Below are positions 17,469 to 27,385 of a DNA stretch of 64,000 bases, one piece after another (positions within the stretch are counted from its first letter, which is position 1; the number at the start of each line of letters is the position of its first letter). The DNA is taken from positions 1,116,001 to 1,180,000 of the forward strand of contig NZ_CP108454.1 in the NCBI RefSeq assembly GCF_036240795.1. The letters are read 5' to 3'. A program made the translations under genes and the position numbers. Below the pieces are notes generated by a model that did not search any database, was not told the DNA's origin, and saw only the letters and a list, made by a program, of their open reading frames with translations. The stretch is from Streptomyces sp. NBC_01268. Its GTDB lineage: Bacteria > Actinomycetota > Actinomycetes > Streptomycetales > Streptomycetaceae.

Positions 17469-17510
17469 GACCGGCGGGCCGACGGTTTCCCCACCGTCGG
17501 CCCGCCGGTC
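17469..17510 (+). terminator. Strong hairpin terminator
   Basis: A perfect 18-bp stem (17469-17486 with 17493-17510) and a 6-base loop, followed by TCTTCG. It separates the IS701-like pair from the following biosynthetic operon. Confidence 0.8.
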
Positions 17511-17552
17511 TCTTCGTATGCGTGCCCCATTCAACCGGTGCGCGGGCACACG

Positions 17553-17609
17553 CACTTGACATATCCACGGCCACTTGACGGATCGCGCGTCACCTGACGG
17601 ATACCGACC
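17553..17609 (+). promoter_or_regulatory. Three 19-bp-periodic direct repeats upstream of the phz-type operon
   Basis: CACTTGACATAT (17553), CACTTGACGGAT (17572) and CACCTGACGGAT (17591) repeat at exactly 19 bp. Two contain TTGAC hexamers that could serve as -35 elements. They lie 140-196 bp upstream of the DAHP synthase start. They could be activator sites or nested promoters. The rest of the 17322-17748 gap has no gene. Confidence 0.55.
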
Positions 17610-17748
17610 CCGTTTCCCCCGAAGGTCCGGAATCCATCGGACGATCTACTGCGAGCAGGAATTCCCGCCCTGCCCTTTTCCCCTCCTCTTCTCTTTCCCT
17701 TCCTCGCGTCCCGCATCGCCGTATGCCGCCGCGCGATTGGAGAATCCG

Positions 17749-18951
17749 ATGGACGACGCCCTGCTCGACATTCGATATGAGAACGCCTTACAGCAGCCTC
17801 CCTGGGAGGACGAGTCGCACGTCCTGCGGGTGCGCAAGGAACTCGCCGCCCTGCCCGCCCTCGTCGACGCCGAGGACGTACGCACCCTGAGGTCCATGCT
17901 GGCGCGGGTCGCGGCGGGTGAGGCCCATGTGGTCCAGGCGGGCGACTGCGCCGAGGACACGGCCGAGTCCACCCCGGGTCACGTCGCCCGCAAGGCCGGC
18001 CTGCTGAACGTCCTCGCCGGGCAACTGCAGATGGCCACGGCCAGACCCGTCGTCCGGATCGGCCGCATGGCCGGCCAGTACGGCAAGCCGCGCTCCCGGC
18101 CCACCGAACGGGTCGGCGACCTCGAACTCCCGGTCTTCCGCGGGCACATGGTCAACAGCCCCGAACCCGACCCCGAGTCGCGGCGCCCCGACCCGGAGCG
18201 ACTGCTCTCCGGCTACCAGGCGGCCCGCGCCGTCATGGCCGGCCTCGGCTGGCTCGACGCCCCCGGCCGCCCGCGCATCGGCGCCCCGGTGTGGACCAGC
18301 CACGAGGCGCTGCTGCTCGACTACGAAGTCCCGATGCTTCGGCGGCAGCCCGACGGGCGCCTGCTGCTCACCTCCACGCACTTCCCGTGGATCGGCGACC
18401 GCACCCGGCAGCTCGACGGCGCCCACGTCGCCCTGCTCGCGGAGGTCGTCAACCCGGTGGCCTGCAAGGTGGGCCCCGACATGACGGCCGAGGAGCTGCT
18501 GGCCCTGTGCGAGCGGCTCGACCCCGAGCGGGAGGCCGGCCGGCTCACCCTCATCGCCCGCATGGGCGCCGGGACCGTCGCCGGGAAGCTGCCCCCGCTG
18601 GTGGCGGCCGTACGCGCCGCCGGACACCCGGTGATCTGGCTGAGCGACCCCATGCACGGCAACACGGTCAACACCCCCGTGGGCCTCAAGTCCCGCTACC
18701 TGGAGACGATCGCGCGCGAGGCCGACGAGTTCCGCGACGCGGTCGCCGCCGGCGGCGGAGTCGCGGGCGGACTCCACCTGGAGACGACCCCCGACGACGT
18801 CACCGAGTGCGTCCTGAACCCCTCCGAGGTCGACCTCGTCGGCACCCGCTACACGAGCTGCTGCGACCCCCGGCTCAACCCCGGACAGGCCCTGTCCGTG
18901 GTCTCGTCCTGGTGGAAGGCCGCCCACGCGGCCCGGCCGGCGGCCGCGTAG
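17749..18951 (+). CDS. phzC: Type II DAHP synthase, copy 1 (PhzC-like)
   Basis: A 400-residue class II 3-deoxy-D-arabino-heptulosonate 7-phosphate synthase. Motifs: [25 protein letters not shown] and DPMHGNT, which form the PEP, erythrose-4-phosphate and metal sites. Its length fits secondary-metabolic PhzC rather than the longer AroA-II of primary metabolism, which carries extra regulatory segments, so it may escape aromatic feedback. It condenses PEP and erythrose 4-phosphate to open the shikimate supply. Start ATG 17749 (GGAGA upstream). Codon 14 is TTA (17788-17790). First gene of an operon with PhzD- and PhzE-like genes. Confidence 0.9.
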   Translation: MDDALLDIRYENALQQPPWEDESHVLRVRKELAALPALVDAEDVRTLRSMLARVAAGEAHVVQAGDCAEDTAESTPGHVARKAGLLNVLAGQLQMATARPVVRIGRMAGQYGKPRSRPTERVGDLELPVFRGHMVNSPEPDPESRRPDPERLLSGYQAARAVMAGLGWLDAPGRPRIGAPVWTSHEALLLDYEVPMLRRQPDGRLLLTSTHFPWIGDRTRQLDGAHVALLAEVVNPVACKVGPDMTAEELLALCERLDPEREAGRLTLIARMGAGTVAGKLPPLVAAVRAAGHPVIWLSDPMHGNTVNTPVGLKSRYLETIAREADEFRDAVAAGGGVAGGLHLETTPDDVTECVLNPSEVDLVGTRYTSCCDPRLNPGQALSVVSSWWKAAHAARPAAA

Positions 18952-19007
18952 CCGCGACGGCCCCACCACCCCCGGCCGGCGCCGACCACGCCGTGCCGGG
19001 GCCCACG

Positions 19008-19056
19008 GGAGGGGCGCGGCCGGGCCGGGGAGCCCCGCGGGCTCCCGCGCCCCTCC
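19008..19056 (+). terminator. GC-rich hairpin between phzC-like and phzD-like genes
   Basis: GGAGGGGCGCG (19008-19018) pairs with CGCGCCCCTCC (19046-19056), with a smaller internal stem. It lies in the 202-bp gap and could be a leaky terminator or attenuator within the operon, or merely an RNA structure. No T-run follows. Confidence 0.45.
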
Positions 19057-19153
19057 GTGCCTCGCCGCGCCCCTCCGCCGCCTTCCGGCACACGGCCGTC
19101 CCCGGCCCCCATGCCATCCACACCACACCACTCCCTTCAAGGAGAGATCAGCC

Positions 19154-19819
19154 ATGGCGGGCATACCCCCCATCGAGCCGTACGCGCTGCCGTCCGCGGA
19201 CGAACTGCCCGGCAACACCGCCCGGTGGTCCGCCGACCCGGACCGCGCGGTGCTGCTCGTGCACGACATGCAGCGCTACTTCCTGCGCCCGTTCCCCGCA
19301 CCCCTGCGCGAGCCGCTGGTGCGCAACGCCACCCTGCTGCGCGAGCGTGCCGTCGCGACCGGGATGCCGGTGGCGTACACGGCGCAGCCCGGCGGGATGA
19401 ACGCCGAGGAACGCGGGCTGCTGAAGGACTTCTGGGGGCCCGGCATGCGGGTCGACCCCGCGGACCGCGAGGTCGTGGAGCCGCTGGCGCCGGGGCCGGA
19501 CGACCAGGTGTTCACCAAGTGGCGCTACAGCGCGTTCTTCCGCTCCGGTCTGCTGGAGTGGATGCGCGAGCGCGGCCGCGACCAGCTGGTGGTGTGCGGT
19601 GTGTACGCGCACGTCGGCGTGCTGATGACCGCCGTCGAGGCGTTCACCAATGACATCCAGCCGTTCTTCGTCGCCGACGCCGTCGCCGACTTCTCGGCCG
19701 CGTATCACCGGCAGGCACTCGAGTACGCGGCCGAGCGCTGCGCCGTCGTCACGACCACCGGCACCGTCCTCGCCCAGCTGGCGACGGCCGGGGCCCGCAC
19801 CGCCGGAGCGACCGCATGA
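19154..19819 (+). CDS. phzD: PhzD-like isochorismatase, copy 1
   Basis: A 221-residue isochorismatase-fold hydrolase. The catalytic Asp of the [11 protein letters not shown] motif falls at residue 38 and the Lys of FTKWRYSAF at residue 122, the same positions as in Pseudomonas PhzD. It hydrolyses the enol-pyruvyl ether of 2-amino-2-deoxyisochorismate to give 2,3-dihydro-3-hydroxyanthranilate and pyruvate. Start ATG 19154 follows AAGGAGA. Its stop overlaps the next start (ATGA), coupling it to the PhzE-like gene that makes its substrate. A second copy is at 42128-42787. Confidence 0.92.
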   Translation: MAGIPPIEPYALPSADELPGNTARWSADPDRAVLLVHDMQRYFLRPFPAPLREPLVRNATLLRERAVATGMPVAYTAQPGGMNAEERGLLKDFWGPGMRVDPADREVVEPLAPGPDDQVFTKWRYSAFFRSGLLEWMRERGRDQLVVCGVYAHVGVLMTAVEAFTNDIQPFFVADAVADFSAAYHRQALEYAAERCAVVTTTGTVLAQLATAGARTAGATA

Positions 19820-21738
19820 CCGGGACGCCCGTCGACCTCCTCGCCTCGGTGCTGGCCGCCGACCCGCCCGCCTACGCCCTGCTGCACCGCCCGGAGAGCG
19901 CCGGTCCCCAGACCGTGGACGTCCTGCTCGGCCGGATCTCCACCCCGGCGACGCTGGCGGACCTGCCCCTCCCGGACCGGGCCCCGGCGCCCGGCGACGG
20001 CCCCCGGCACGACCTGCTGGCCCTCGTCCCGTACCGGCAGATCGCCGAACGCGGCTTCGCGGCGCCGGACGACGGCGAGCCGCTGATCGCGATGAGCGTG
20101 ACCGACCAGGCCGCCGTCCCCCTCGACGAGGTGCTGCGCAGGCTCCCCGACCTGCCCCTCGGTCTCGCCGGAGGCGACTTCGACATCGAGGACGAGACCT
20201 ACGCGGAGACGGTCCGGCGGGTCATCGCGGACGAGATCGGCACCGGCGAGGGCGCCAACTTCGTCATCAAGCGCTCCTTCGTCACCGACATCACCGGCTA
20301 CACCCCGCACCGCGCGCTGTCGTTCTTCCGGCGGCTGCTGCGCGGCGAATCGGGCGCCTACTGGACGTTCGTCGTGCACACCGGCGAGCGGACCTTCGTC
20401 GGCGCGACGCCCGAGCGGCACCTCAGCGTCCGGGGCGGCAACGCCGTGATGAACCCGATCAGCGGGACGTACCGCTATCCGCCCGCCGGCCCGAACCTGC
20501 CCGGGGTGATGGAGTTCCTCTCCGACCGGAAGGAAGCCGACGAGCTGTTCATGGTCGTCGACGAAGAGCTGAAGATGATGGCCCGGATCTGCGAGGGCGG
20601 CGGGCGGGTCGTGGGCCCGTACCTCAAGGAGATGGCCCGGCTCGCACACACCGAGTACTTCATCGAGGGGCACACCGCCCTGGACCCGCGCGAGATCCTG
20701 CGGGAGTCGATGTTCGCGCCGACGGTCACCGGCAGCCCGCTGGAGAGCGCCTGCCGGGTCATCGACCGGTACGAGCCGGAGGGCCGCGGCTACTACAGCG
20801 GCGTGGTCGCCCTCATCGGCCGCGACGCCCGGGGCGAGCACGCCCTGGACTCGTCCATCCTCATCCGCACCGCCGACATCGACCGCGGCGGCCGGGTGCG
20901 GATCGGCGTGGGCGCCACGCTCGTGCGCCACTCCGACCCGGTGTCGGAGGTCGCCGAGACCCGGGCCAAGGCGGCCGGGCTGCTCGCGGCGCTCCGGGAA
21001 CCCGGCCCGGCCGCCGGCCGCCGGCCCGCGGCGGGCGCAGCCGGTTTCGACCACCACCCCGAGGTCCGGGCCTCGCTGGAAGGCCGCAACACCGCCCTCG
21101 CCGGCTTCTGGTTCACCGGACACGCGGAACGGGTCCGGCCGGTGCCCGAACTCGCGGGCCGACGGGTGCTGGTGGTGGACGCCGAGGACACCTTCACCTC
21201 GATGATCGACCACCAACTCCGGTCCCTGGGACTTGAGGTGACGGTCCGCCGCTTCGACGAACCGTACGCGTTCGACGGGCACGACCTGGTCGTGATGGGG
21301 CCGGGTCCCGGCGATCCGCGGGAGATCTCCCACCCCAAGATCGCCCACCTGCGCACCGCGGTCGACACCCTGCTCGCCGAGCGCCGCCCGTTCCTCGCGG
21401 TCTGCCTCAGCCACCAGGTCCTCAGCCTGCGCCTCGGCCTCCCCCTGGTCCGCAGGGACACGCCCAACCAGGGCGTCCAGCAGGAGATCGACTTCTTCGG
21501 CGCCCGCGAACGCGTCGGCTTCTACAACACGTTCGCCGCCCGCAGCCCCGAGGACAAGGTCGACTGCGAGGGCGTGGGCCCGGTGGAGGTGAGCCGCGAT
21601 CCGCTCACCTCCGAGGTGCACGCCCTGCGCGGCCCGCACTTCGCCTCGATGCAGTTCCACGCCGAGTCCCTCCTGACCGAGGACGGCGTGCGTCTCTCCG
21701 GTGGCCTGCTGCGGGAGGTCCTGGGCGCCCGCCGGTGA
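19816..21738 (+). CDS. phzE: PhzE-like 2-amino-2-deoxyisochorismate synthase, copy 1
   Basis: A 640-residue fusion of a TrpE-like chorismate-binding domain (residues about 1-400; [40 protein letters not shown]) and a class I glutamine amidotransferase domain (from about 445). The amidotransferase triad is present: Cys in LAVCLSHQ near 530, and His/Glu in QFHAESLLT near 614. It converts chorismate plus glutamine to ADIC without releasing anthranilate. Overlaps PhzD by 4 bp. Together with PhzC and PhzD it channels carbon to dihydro-3-hydroxyanthranilate. Confidence 0.92.
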   Translation: MTGTPVDLLASVLAADPPAYALLHRPESAGPQTVDVLLGRISTPATLADLPLPDRAPAPGDGPRHDLLALVPYRQIAERGFAAPDDGEPLIAMSVTDQAAVPLDEVLRRLPDLPLGLAGGDFDIEDETYAETVRRVIADEIGTGEGANFVIKRSFVTDITGYTPHRALSFFRRLLRGESGAYWTFVVHTGERTFVGATPERHLSVRGGNAVMNPISGTYRYPPAGPNLPGVMEFLSDRKEADELFMVVDEELKMMARICEGGGRVVGPYLKEMARLAHTEYFIEGHTALDPREILRESMFAPTVTGSPLESACRVIDRYEPEGRGYYSGVVALIGRDARGEHALDSSILIRTADIDRGGRVRIGVGATLVRHSDPVSEVAETRAKAAGLLAALREPGPAAGRRPAAGAAGFDHHPEVRASLEGRNTALAGFWFTGHAERVRPVPELAGRRVLVVDAEDTFTSMIDHQLRSLGLEVTVRRFDEPYAFDGHDLVVMGPGPGDPREISHPKIAHLRTAVDTLLAERRPFLAVCLSHQVLSLRLGLPLVRRDTPNQGVQQEIDFFGARERVGFYNTFAARSPEDKVDCEGVGPVEVSRDPLTSEVHALRGPHFASMQFHAESLLTEDGVRLSGGLLREVLGARR

Positions 21739-21832
21739 CGGAGGCGGACGCGGACACGGGCACGGCGGGGCGGACGCACCCGGCCACGGCCGCCGCGTAG
21801 GCCGGCAGCGCCGTCCGGCCCGGTCGGCGGGA

Positions 21833-21874
21833 CGCCCGGGCCCCGGCGTCCGTGCGGACGCCGGGGCCCGGGCG
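21833..21874. terminator. Strong bidirectional hairpin terminator
   Basis: A perfect 20-bp stem (21833-21852 with 21855-21874) around TG, between the convergent PhzE-like and aminopeptidase genes. Confidence 0.85.
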
Positions 21875-21890
21875 TGCGGCCCGCGGAGGG

Positions 21891-23303
21891 TCAGCCCGCC
21901 GTGCGGGACATCCAGGCCTCGACCTCGTCGGCGGTGCGCGGGAGGCCGGCGGAGAGGTTCTCGTACCCGTCGGCGGTCACGACCAGGTCGTCCTCGATGC
22001 GGACGCCGATGCCGCGCCACTCCTCCGGCACGGTGAGGTCGTCCGGCTGGAAGTACAGGCCGGGCTCGACGGTGAGGACCATGCCGGGCTCCAGGACGCC
22101 GTCGACGTACTCCTCGTTGCGGGCGTGGGCGCAGTCGTGGACGTCCAGGCCGAGCATGTGGCCGGTGCCGGCCATGGTGAAGCGGCGCTGCAGACCGAGC
22201 TCGTACGCGCGCTCGGCGGGGCCCTCGATGAAGCCCCACTCGACCAGCTTCTCCGCGAGGTACCGCTGCGAGGCGACGTGGAAGTCGCGGTACGCGGCAC
22301 CCGGCTTGACCGCGTCGAAGCCGGCCTGCTGGGCCTCGTACACCGCGTCGTACGCCTTGCGCTGCACGTCCGTGAAGGTGCCGCTGATGGGGAGGGTGCG
22401 GGTCACGTCGGCGGTGTAGAGGCTGTGCGTCTCGACGCCGGCGTCGAGCAGGAGCAGTTCGCCGGGGCGCACGGGGCCGTCGTTGGACGTCCAGTGCATG
22501 ATCGTGGCGTGGTCGCCGGCGGCCGCGATCGTGCCGTAGCCGACGTGGTTGCCCTCCAGGCGGGCGCGGCGGTAGAAGGTGCCCTCGATCCAGCGCTCGG
22601 AGGTGGCGATCGCCTTGGAGAGCTCGCGGATGGCGTCGTCGAAGCCGCGCACCGTGGAGTCCACGGCCTTGCGCATCTCGCCGAGCTCCCACTCGTCCTT
22701 GACGAGCCGCAGGTCGCTGAGCGCCTCTTCGAGCTCGTCGTCTCGGTCCTCGTCGGTGGTGACGGCGGCCTCCAGGGCCGGGTCGATGCCGCGGACGATA
22801 CGGGTGGGGACCTCGGCGTCGGCGGCCAGGTCGGCGGTGGCGGTGCGGACGTCGCGGCAGGGCAGGCCGAGGACCCGCTCGGACTCGGCGAGGGAACGGC
22901 GGCGGCCCATCCACAGCTCGGCGGTGTAGCCGATCCAGAACTCGTCGGTGTCCCGGCTGTCGCGCGGCAGCAGGTAGAGGGCGGCGTCGTGGCCGCCGTC
23001 CGCGCGCGGTTCGAGGACGAGGGCGCAGTCGCGGGCCTGGTCGCCGGTCATGTGGACGTAGCCGGTGTACGGCCGGAAGGGGAAGGTGTCGTCGTTCGAG
23101 CGCACCTTGAGGTTGCCCGACGGGATCACCAGGCGCTCGCCGGGGAAGCGCGCGGAGAGCGCTTCGCGGCGGCGGGCCGCGTAGGGGGACTGCTCGGCGA
23201 GTTCGAGGTCGTGCCGCTCGGTGTCGGCCCAGCCCGTGCGCATCAGCGCGGACAGTTCCTCGGAGATCCCGTCGTACAGACCGTTCTTCCGCCCCTTGGC
23301 CAC
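21891..23303 (-). CDS. pepP: Xaa-Pro aminopeptidase (M24 family)
   Basis: A 470-residue aminopeptidase P. The C-terminal pita-bread domain has the metal-ligand segments LLLLDAGVE...DVTRT, the TGHMLGLDVHD His motif, LTVEPGLYF and GVRIEDDLVV, giving the expected two Asp, one His and two Glu ligands. The N-terminal creatinase-like domain precedes it. It removes N-terminal residues before proline; normally cytosolic. Start GTG 23303 (AAGGGA upstream). It looks like a housekeeping gene lying between two halves of a biosynthetic cluster. A self-protection or processing role has no support in the sequence. Confidence 0.92.
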   Translation of the reverse strand: MAKGRKNGLYDGISEELSALMRTGWADTERHDLELAEQSPYAARRREALSARFPGERLVIPSGNLKVRSNDDTFPFRPYTGYVHMTGDQARDCALVLEPRADGGHDAALYLLPRDSRDTDEFWIGYTAELWMGRRRSLAESERVLGLPCRDVRTATADLAADAEVPTRIVRGIDPALEAAVTTDEDRDDELEEALSDLRLVKDEWELGEMRKAVDSTVRGFDDAIRELSKAIATSERWIEGTFYRRARLEGNHVGYGTIAAAGDHATIMHWTSNDGPVRPGELLLLDAGVETHSLYTADVTRTLPISGTFTDVQRKAYDAVYEAQQAGFDAVKPGAAYRDFHVASQRYLAEKLVEWGFIEGPAERAYELGLQRRFTMAGTGHMLGLDVHDCAHARNEEYVDGVLEPGMVLTVEPGLYFQPDDLTVPEEWRGIGVRIEDDLVVTADGYENLSAGLPRTADEVEAWMSRTAG

Positions 23304-23527
23304 GATGTGTCCCTTCTTCGCTGTGGATGCTGCGTCTTCGCTGTGGGTGTCGCGCGGTGCGCCGGCCGGCGCGGGGCAGGGTGGCGCGTCCCGCCCCCGT
23401 TCCTCGGGACGCGCCCACTGCCGCCGTGGCTCGACGTCGTCCTGGACGGTAGCGCCCGGCGGCACCCGTGGGGGCCGTGGAGTGCCAGTGGCACCGATCG
23501 GCCATCCGAGGGGCCGGAGGGTCGATA

Positions 23528-24520
23528 ATGCGGGGTATGACGAACGCGAGACTCGGCGAGGCGCTCCGGCTGCTCGGCATCGACGAGACGGCGGTCCGGG
23601 TCTACCTGACCCTCCTGGAGCGGGCGCCCGCCCCGCTGGGCGAGATCGGGAGCGCGGCCGGCCTGGGCGGCGAGGCGCTGGCCGCCGCCTACGACGCGCT
23701 GGTGGAGGCGGGTCTGGCGAGTGCCGCCGAGGAGGCGGGGGACGTCGTGGCCCCGGTGCCGCCGGCCGCGGGCCTGGAGATCCTGGCCCGGCACCGGGCT
23801 GCGGAGCTGGAGGAGTCGCGGATCGCCGTGGGCGGCGCGTTCGACTCGTTCCGGCGGCACCGGCTGGCCGCGTACAACGACGATCTCGTCGAGGTCGTCA
23901 CCGGCGAGGCGATCGGGCGGCGGATGCGGCACGCCTGGGCCAGCGCCCGGGAGCAGATCCGGCAGTTCGAGTCGCCGCCGTACGTCCCGCTGACGGGCGC
24001 CACCGAGGACTCGCTGGCCACGCTGGCGCGGGGGGTGCGGCAGCGGGTCGTGTACGCCCGGGAGTCGCTGGAGCATCCGGGGCACCTGAAGGACGTCATC
24101 GAGCCGTGCGTCGAGGCCGGGGAGCAGGCCCGGGTGCTGCCGTCGGTGCCGGTGAAGCTGCTCATCATCGACGAGGCGTACGCGCTGGTGTCGCTGTCCA
24201 TCAAGGAGGCGGACGTCGTCAACACGATGCTGGTCGTGCAGCCGTGCGGGCTGCTGTCCGCGCTGGTGGCGCTGTTCGAGCAGTCGTGGCAGAACGCGCT
24301 GCCACTGCACGGCGGCACGGCCCGCCCGGGGGGCCTCGCGCCGGGCGACCGGCGGCTGCTGCGGCTCCTCGCGGGCGGCGCGAGCGACGAGGTGATCGCC
24401 CGCGAGCTGGGGATCAGCCGCCGCACCTTCTTCCGGCGGCTGCAGATCCTGATGGCCCGGCTGGGTGCGGCGAACCGCTTCCAGATGGCGCTGCAGGCGC
24501 AGCGCGCCGGCTGGCTGTGA
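23528..24520 (+). CDS. TrmB-like N-terminal / LuxR-type C-terminal regulator
   Basis: A 330-residue predicted DNA-binding protein. The N-terminal 70 residues resemble a TrmB winged helix (ALRLLGIDETAVRVYLTLLE). The middle is a PLD-like/TrmB sensor region and the C-terminus has an HTH (LLAGGASDEVIARELGISRR...LMARLGAANRFQMALQA) of LuxR/GerE type. GGAGG precedes ATG 23528. It is divergent from pepP with 224 bp between, and convergent with the LAL gene. Architecture is common in Streptomyces but the ligands are unknown. It may be a flank gene or a cluster regulator. Confidence 0.75.
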   Translation: MRGMTNARLGEALRLLGIDETAVRVYLTLLERAPAPLGEIGSAAGLGGEALAAAYDALVEAGLASAAEEAGDVVAPVPPAAGLEILARHRAAELEESRIAVGGAFDSFRRHRLAAYNDDLVEVVTGEAIGRRMRHAWASAREQIRQFESPPYVPLTGATEDSLATLARGVRQRVVYARESLEHPGHLKDVIEPCVEAGEQARVLPSVPVKLLIIDEAYALVSLSIKEADVVNTMLVVQPCGLLSALVALFEQSWQNALPLHGGTARPGGLAPGDRRLLRLLAGGASDEVIARELGISRRTFFRRLQILMARLGAANRFQMALQAQRAGWL

Positions 24521-24528
24521 CGCGGGGC

Positions 24529-24555
24529 CGCCCGGCCCGAGGCTCCGGCCGGGCG
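24529..24555. terminator. Bidirectional hairpin terminator
   Basis: CGCCCGGCC (24529-24537) pairs with GGCCGGGCG (24547-24555) between the convergent TrmB/LuxR-like and LAL regulator genes. Confidence 0.65.
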
Positions 24556-24565
24556 GGCGTCCCGG

Positions 24566-27385
24566 TCAGCCCTCCGCCTCCGCGGCGGCGTCCTGCTTGA
24601 GGACCCAGCGGGTCAGCGCCACGCGGCTGGACAGGCCCAGCTTGGAGAAGATGTGGCGCAGGTGGCTGTCCACGGTGTGCGGCGAGAGGAAGAGGCGGGC
24701 CGCCACCTCCCGGTTGGTGAGGCCCTCCGCGACCAGCCGGGCGACCTTGATCTCGGACCGGGTCAGCTGGCTCCAGGCGAGCGAGGCCAGCTGCGGCGGG
24801 CCCGCCGCCGTCCGGGCCACCAGGGGCCGGCCGAGCCGTTCGGAGACCCGGTCGGCGTCCATCCGCAGACCCGCCGTCGTGAACAGGTCGTACGCCTCGC
24901 GGATCAGGTCCGTCGCCTCGTGCCGGTGCCCGGTGTGCTGCATCGCCGCGCCCAGGTCCTCCAGGGCCTCGGCGCGCAGCGGGGTGCGCGGGCTGTCCTG
25001 GTACGCCTCGACGGCGGCCCGCAGCATCGCCGGGTCCCCTTCGAGCAGGCCGCGGGTGTGGGTGTCGGCGGCGGCCAGCGACACGAAGCCCGGGTTGCGC
25101 CGGGACAGTCCGCTGATGGCGTCGGCGACGACGCTGGCGATGTCCCGGGCGCCGGTGCGCAGGGCCAGCCGGACCACGCGCGGGGCGGCGCCCGGCTCCT
25201 GGGTGAAGAGGAGCACCCGGCCGGGGAGGCCGTCCAGCAGCGGCTTCAACGCCTCCAGCGCCTGCTCGGGGCGGCCCTCGGCCTCCAGGAGCAGGGCCGT
25301 GCACCAGGCGAGGTCCTCGACGCGGGAGCCGATGCCGTCCGCGTCGAGCCGGCGGGCGCACTCCAGGCGGGCGCGGGCCGTCTCCAGGTCGCCGGAGCAG
25401 AGCGCGAGCCGGGAGAGGGTGGCGAGCAGGGGCACGCCCATGGCCATGGTGGTGAGCTGTTCGGCCATGCGCAGACCGGCCTCGGCCTCGGCGACGGCGT
25501 CGTCGACCAGGCCGCGGGCCAGCCAGAGTTCGGCCCGGTGGTAGTGCCACAGCGGCTGCGACCAGGCGGTGCCGAAGCGGTGCGCCTCGCGCTGGCCGTA
25601 CTCGTAGACCGCGGCGGCCTCCGTGAAGCGGTCGGCCGCCGCCATCGCGGAGCCCAGCCAGAGGCGCGGGTGGAGCTGCGCCGCCTCGCCGCCGTACTCG
25701 TCGGCGATCTGCACCGCCTCGCCGGCCAGGGTGATGGCGCCGGAGATGTCGCCGGAGGACTGTGCGGCGATGCTCTGGGCGGCGATGCCGAGGGCCATCG
25801 ACGGGTACTCCGCCGCGCTGCGGGCGAGCAGGACCGCCTGGTCCGCCGAGACGGCGGCGTCGCGCAGTCCACCCGCGTTGAGCAGGGCGTGGGCCTGGAT
25901 GGCGAGCACCCGGGCGCGGACCGGGTCGGCGACGCTCGGCAGCGCCAGCGCCCGCTCGGTGTAGCGGACGGCCGCCACGTCCTGCCCGCCGTGCTTGAGC
26001 GCCGAGGCCAGGCCGTACAGGAGCATGGCCTCGGTCTCGGGGTGCATGCCGGTCTTGAGCGCGGCCTCGCCGAGCTCCTGCGCCTCGGAGAGCCGGCCGA
26101 CGGTGGAGAGCAGGCCGACCGCCTCCGCGGCGAGCCGCGGCCGGACCGGGTGGTCGTCGCCGATCGCCTTCAGGGTGCGCAGGGCCAGGTCGGCGGCGGT
26201 GCTGGGAGAGGTCCGGGCGAGCTGGGTGATGGTGGTGCGCAGGGCGTCCACGGTCTGGCTGTTCCAGTGCGAGCTGCCGCGGATGAGGTGCTCGGCGATC
26301 TCGCTGGCCGGGCGGTTCTCCGCGCGCAGCACGGTGACCGCCTCGCGGTGCAGCACCTTGCGTACGGGTCCGGGGATGGCGCTCAGCACGGACTCGCGGA
26401 TGAGGTCGTGGCGGAAGGCCAGCTCGGTGCCGGTCTCCATGAGGGCGTCCTGCTGCATCGCCTCCTCGGCGGCGGCCACCAGTTCGACGGCCCTGCGGCC
26501 CCACAGGCCCGCGGCCTCGTGCACGGTGAAGGGGCGTCCGAGGACCGCGCCCGCTTCCAGTAATCGGTGGGCGTCCTGCGAGAGGCTCTGCAAGTGGCGC
26601 TGGACCGCGTCGACGAAGCCGGCCGAGAGGTCGGCGCCGATGGGCCGGTCGCCGAAGCCGGGCAGGCCGTCGACGGCCGGCAGCGGTCCGCCGCCGGCGC
26701 GCTGCCCGCTCAGCAGCTCCTCCAGGAGGAAGGGGTTCCCGCCGCTGCGGCGGGCGAGGGCGAGGAGGTCCCGGTCGGGCTCCGTGCCGAGGATCTCCCG
26801 GCACAGGGCGTTCACGGCGGCGTCGTCGAGGGGGCGCAGGTCGATGCGTTCGACGCCCTCCTGGAGCAGCAGCTCCACGGCGCTGCGGCCGGGCGAACGG
26901 GACGGCGCGGTGCGGCAGGCGAGCAGCCACAGGACGGGCGAGGAGGTGAGCGAGGGGACGAGGAGGCGCAGCGCGAGCGCGGTGAGCTCGTCGGCCCACT
27001 GGACGTTGTCGAGGGTGATGAGCAGCGGCCGCTCGGTCACGTAGCGCTCCAGCCGGTCACCCAGCTGGTCGATGAGCCAGAAGCGGTTGGAGGACGGGTC
27101 GCCCAGTTGGTCGAAGTTGTCGACGACGAGGGGGCAGCTGTTCCTCAGGGCGCCGAGCAGGGTGCTCAGCGGGGCGACGTGGTCGAGTTTGGTGGCGCGT
27201 CCGGGGGCTGTCGCCATGCCCAGTTCTGTGGCGTACTCGGCGGCGGCGGCCAGGAGTCGACTCTTGCCGATTCCGGGTGAACCTTCAATAATCAGACACT
27301 CGCCGACGCCGGCCATGGTGTTGTCGAGCGCTGTGCGGATGCGGACCAGTTCGGCGTCTCTGCCGACCATGCGTCCCACGGGCAT
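24566..27385 (-). CDS. LAL-family (large ATP-binding LuxR) regulator
   Basis: A 939-residue transcriptional activator of the LAL/MalT type. The N-terminal P-loop is at residues 34-41 (GSPGIGKS), with a Walker-B-like LLITLDNVQWADE. A long tetratricopeptide-like helical middle follows, and the C-terminal LuxR HTH (about 870-930; LTRSEIKVARLVAEGLTNREVAARLFLSPHTVDSH, broken here only for description). Such proteins are common pathway-specific activators in Streptomyces clusters. ATG 27385 is preferred over upstream GTG because GGGGAGGACA precedes it. Codon 275 is TTA (26561-26563), making it a likely bldA-dependent switch. Confidence 0.9.
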   Translation of the reverse strand: MPVGRMVGRDAELVRIRTALDNTMAGVGECLIIEGSPGIGKSRLLAAAAEYATELGMATAPGRATKLDHVAPLSTLLGALRNSCPLVVDNFDQLGDPSSNRFWLIDQLGDRLERYVTERPLLITLDNVQWADELTALALRLLVPSLTSSPVLWLLACRTAPSRSPGRSAVELLLQEGVERIDLRPLDDAAVNALCREILGTEPDRDLLALARRSGGNPFLLEELLSGQRAGGGPLPAVDGLPGFGDRPIGADLSAGFVDAVQRHLQSLSQDAHRLLEAGAVLGRPFTVHEAAGLWGRRAVELVAAAEEAMQQDALMETGTELAFRHDLIRESVLSAIPGPVRKVLHREAVTVLRAENRPASEIAEHLIRGSSHWNSQTVDALRTTITQLARTSPSTAADLALRTLKAIGDDHPVRPRLAAEAVGLLSTVGRLSEAQELGEAALKTGMHPETEAMLLYGLASALKHGGQDVAAVRYTERALALPSVADPVRARVLAIQAHALLNAGGLRDAAVSADQAVLLARSAAEYPSMALGIAAQSIAAQSSGDISGAITLAGEAVQIADEYGGEAAQLHPRLWLGSAMAAADRFTEAAAVYEYGQREAHRFGTAWSQPLWHYHRAELWLARGLVDDAVAEAEAGLRMAEQLTTMAMGVPLLATLSRLALCSGDLETARARLECARRLDADGIGSRVEDLAWCTALLLEAEGRPEQALEALKPLLDGLPGRVLLFTQEPGAAPRVVRLALRTGARDIASVVADAISGLSRRNPGFVSLAAADTHTRGLLEGDPAMLRAAVEAYQDSPRTPLRAEALEDLGAAMQHTGHRHEATDLIREAYDLFTTAGLRMDADRVSERLGRPLVARTAAGPPQLASLAWSQLTRSEIKVARLVAEGLTNREVAARLFLSPHTVDSHLRHIFSKLGLSSRVALTRWVLKQDAAAEAEG

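Noticed and set aside
17598..17620. A possible ARE (GATACCGACCCCGTTTCC) before the first DAHP synthase
   Set aside because: The two half-sites are three bases too close for the ArpA-box pattern; it only partly matches the consensus.
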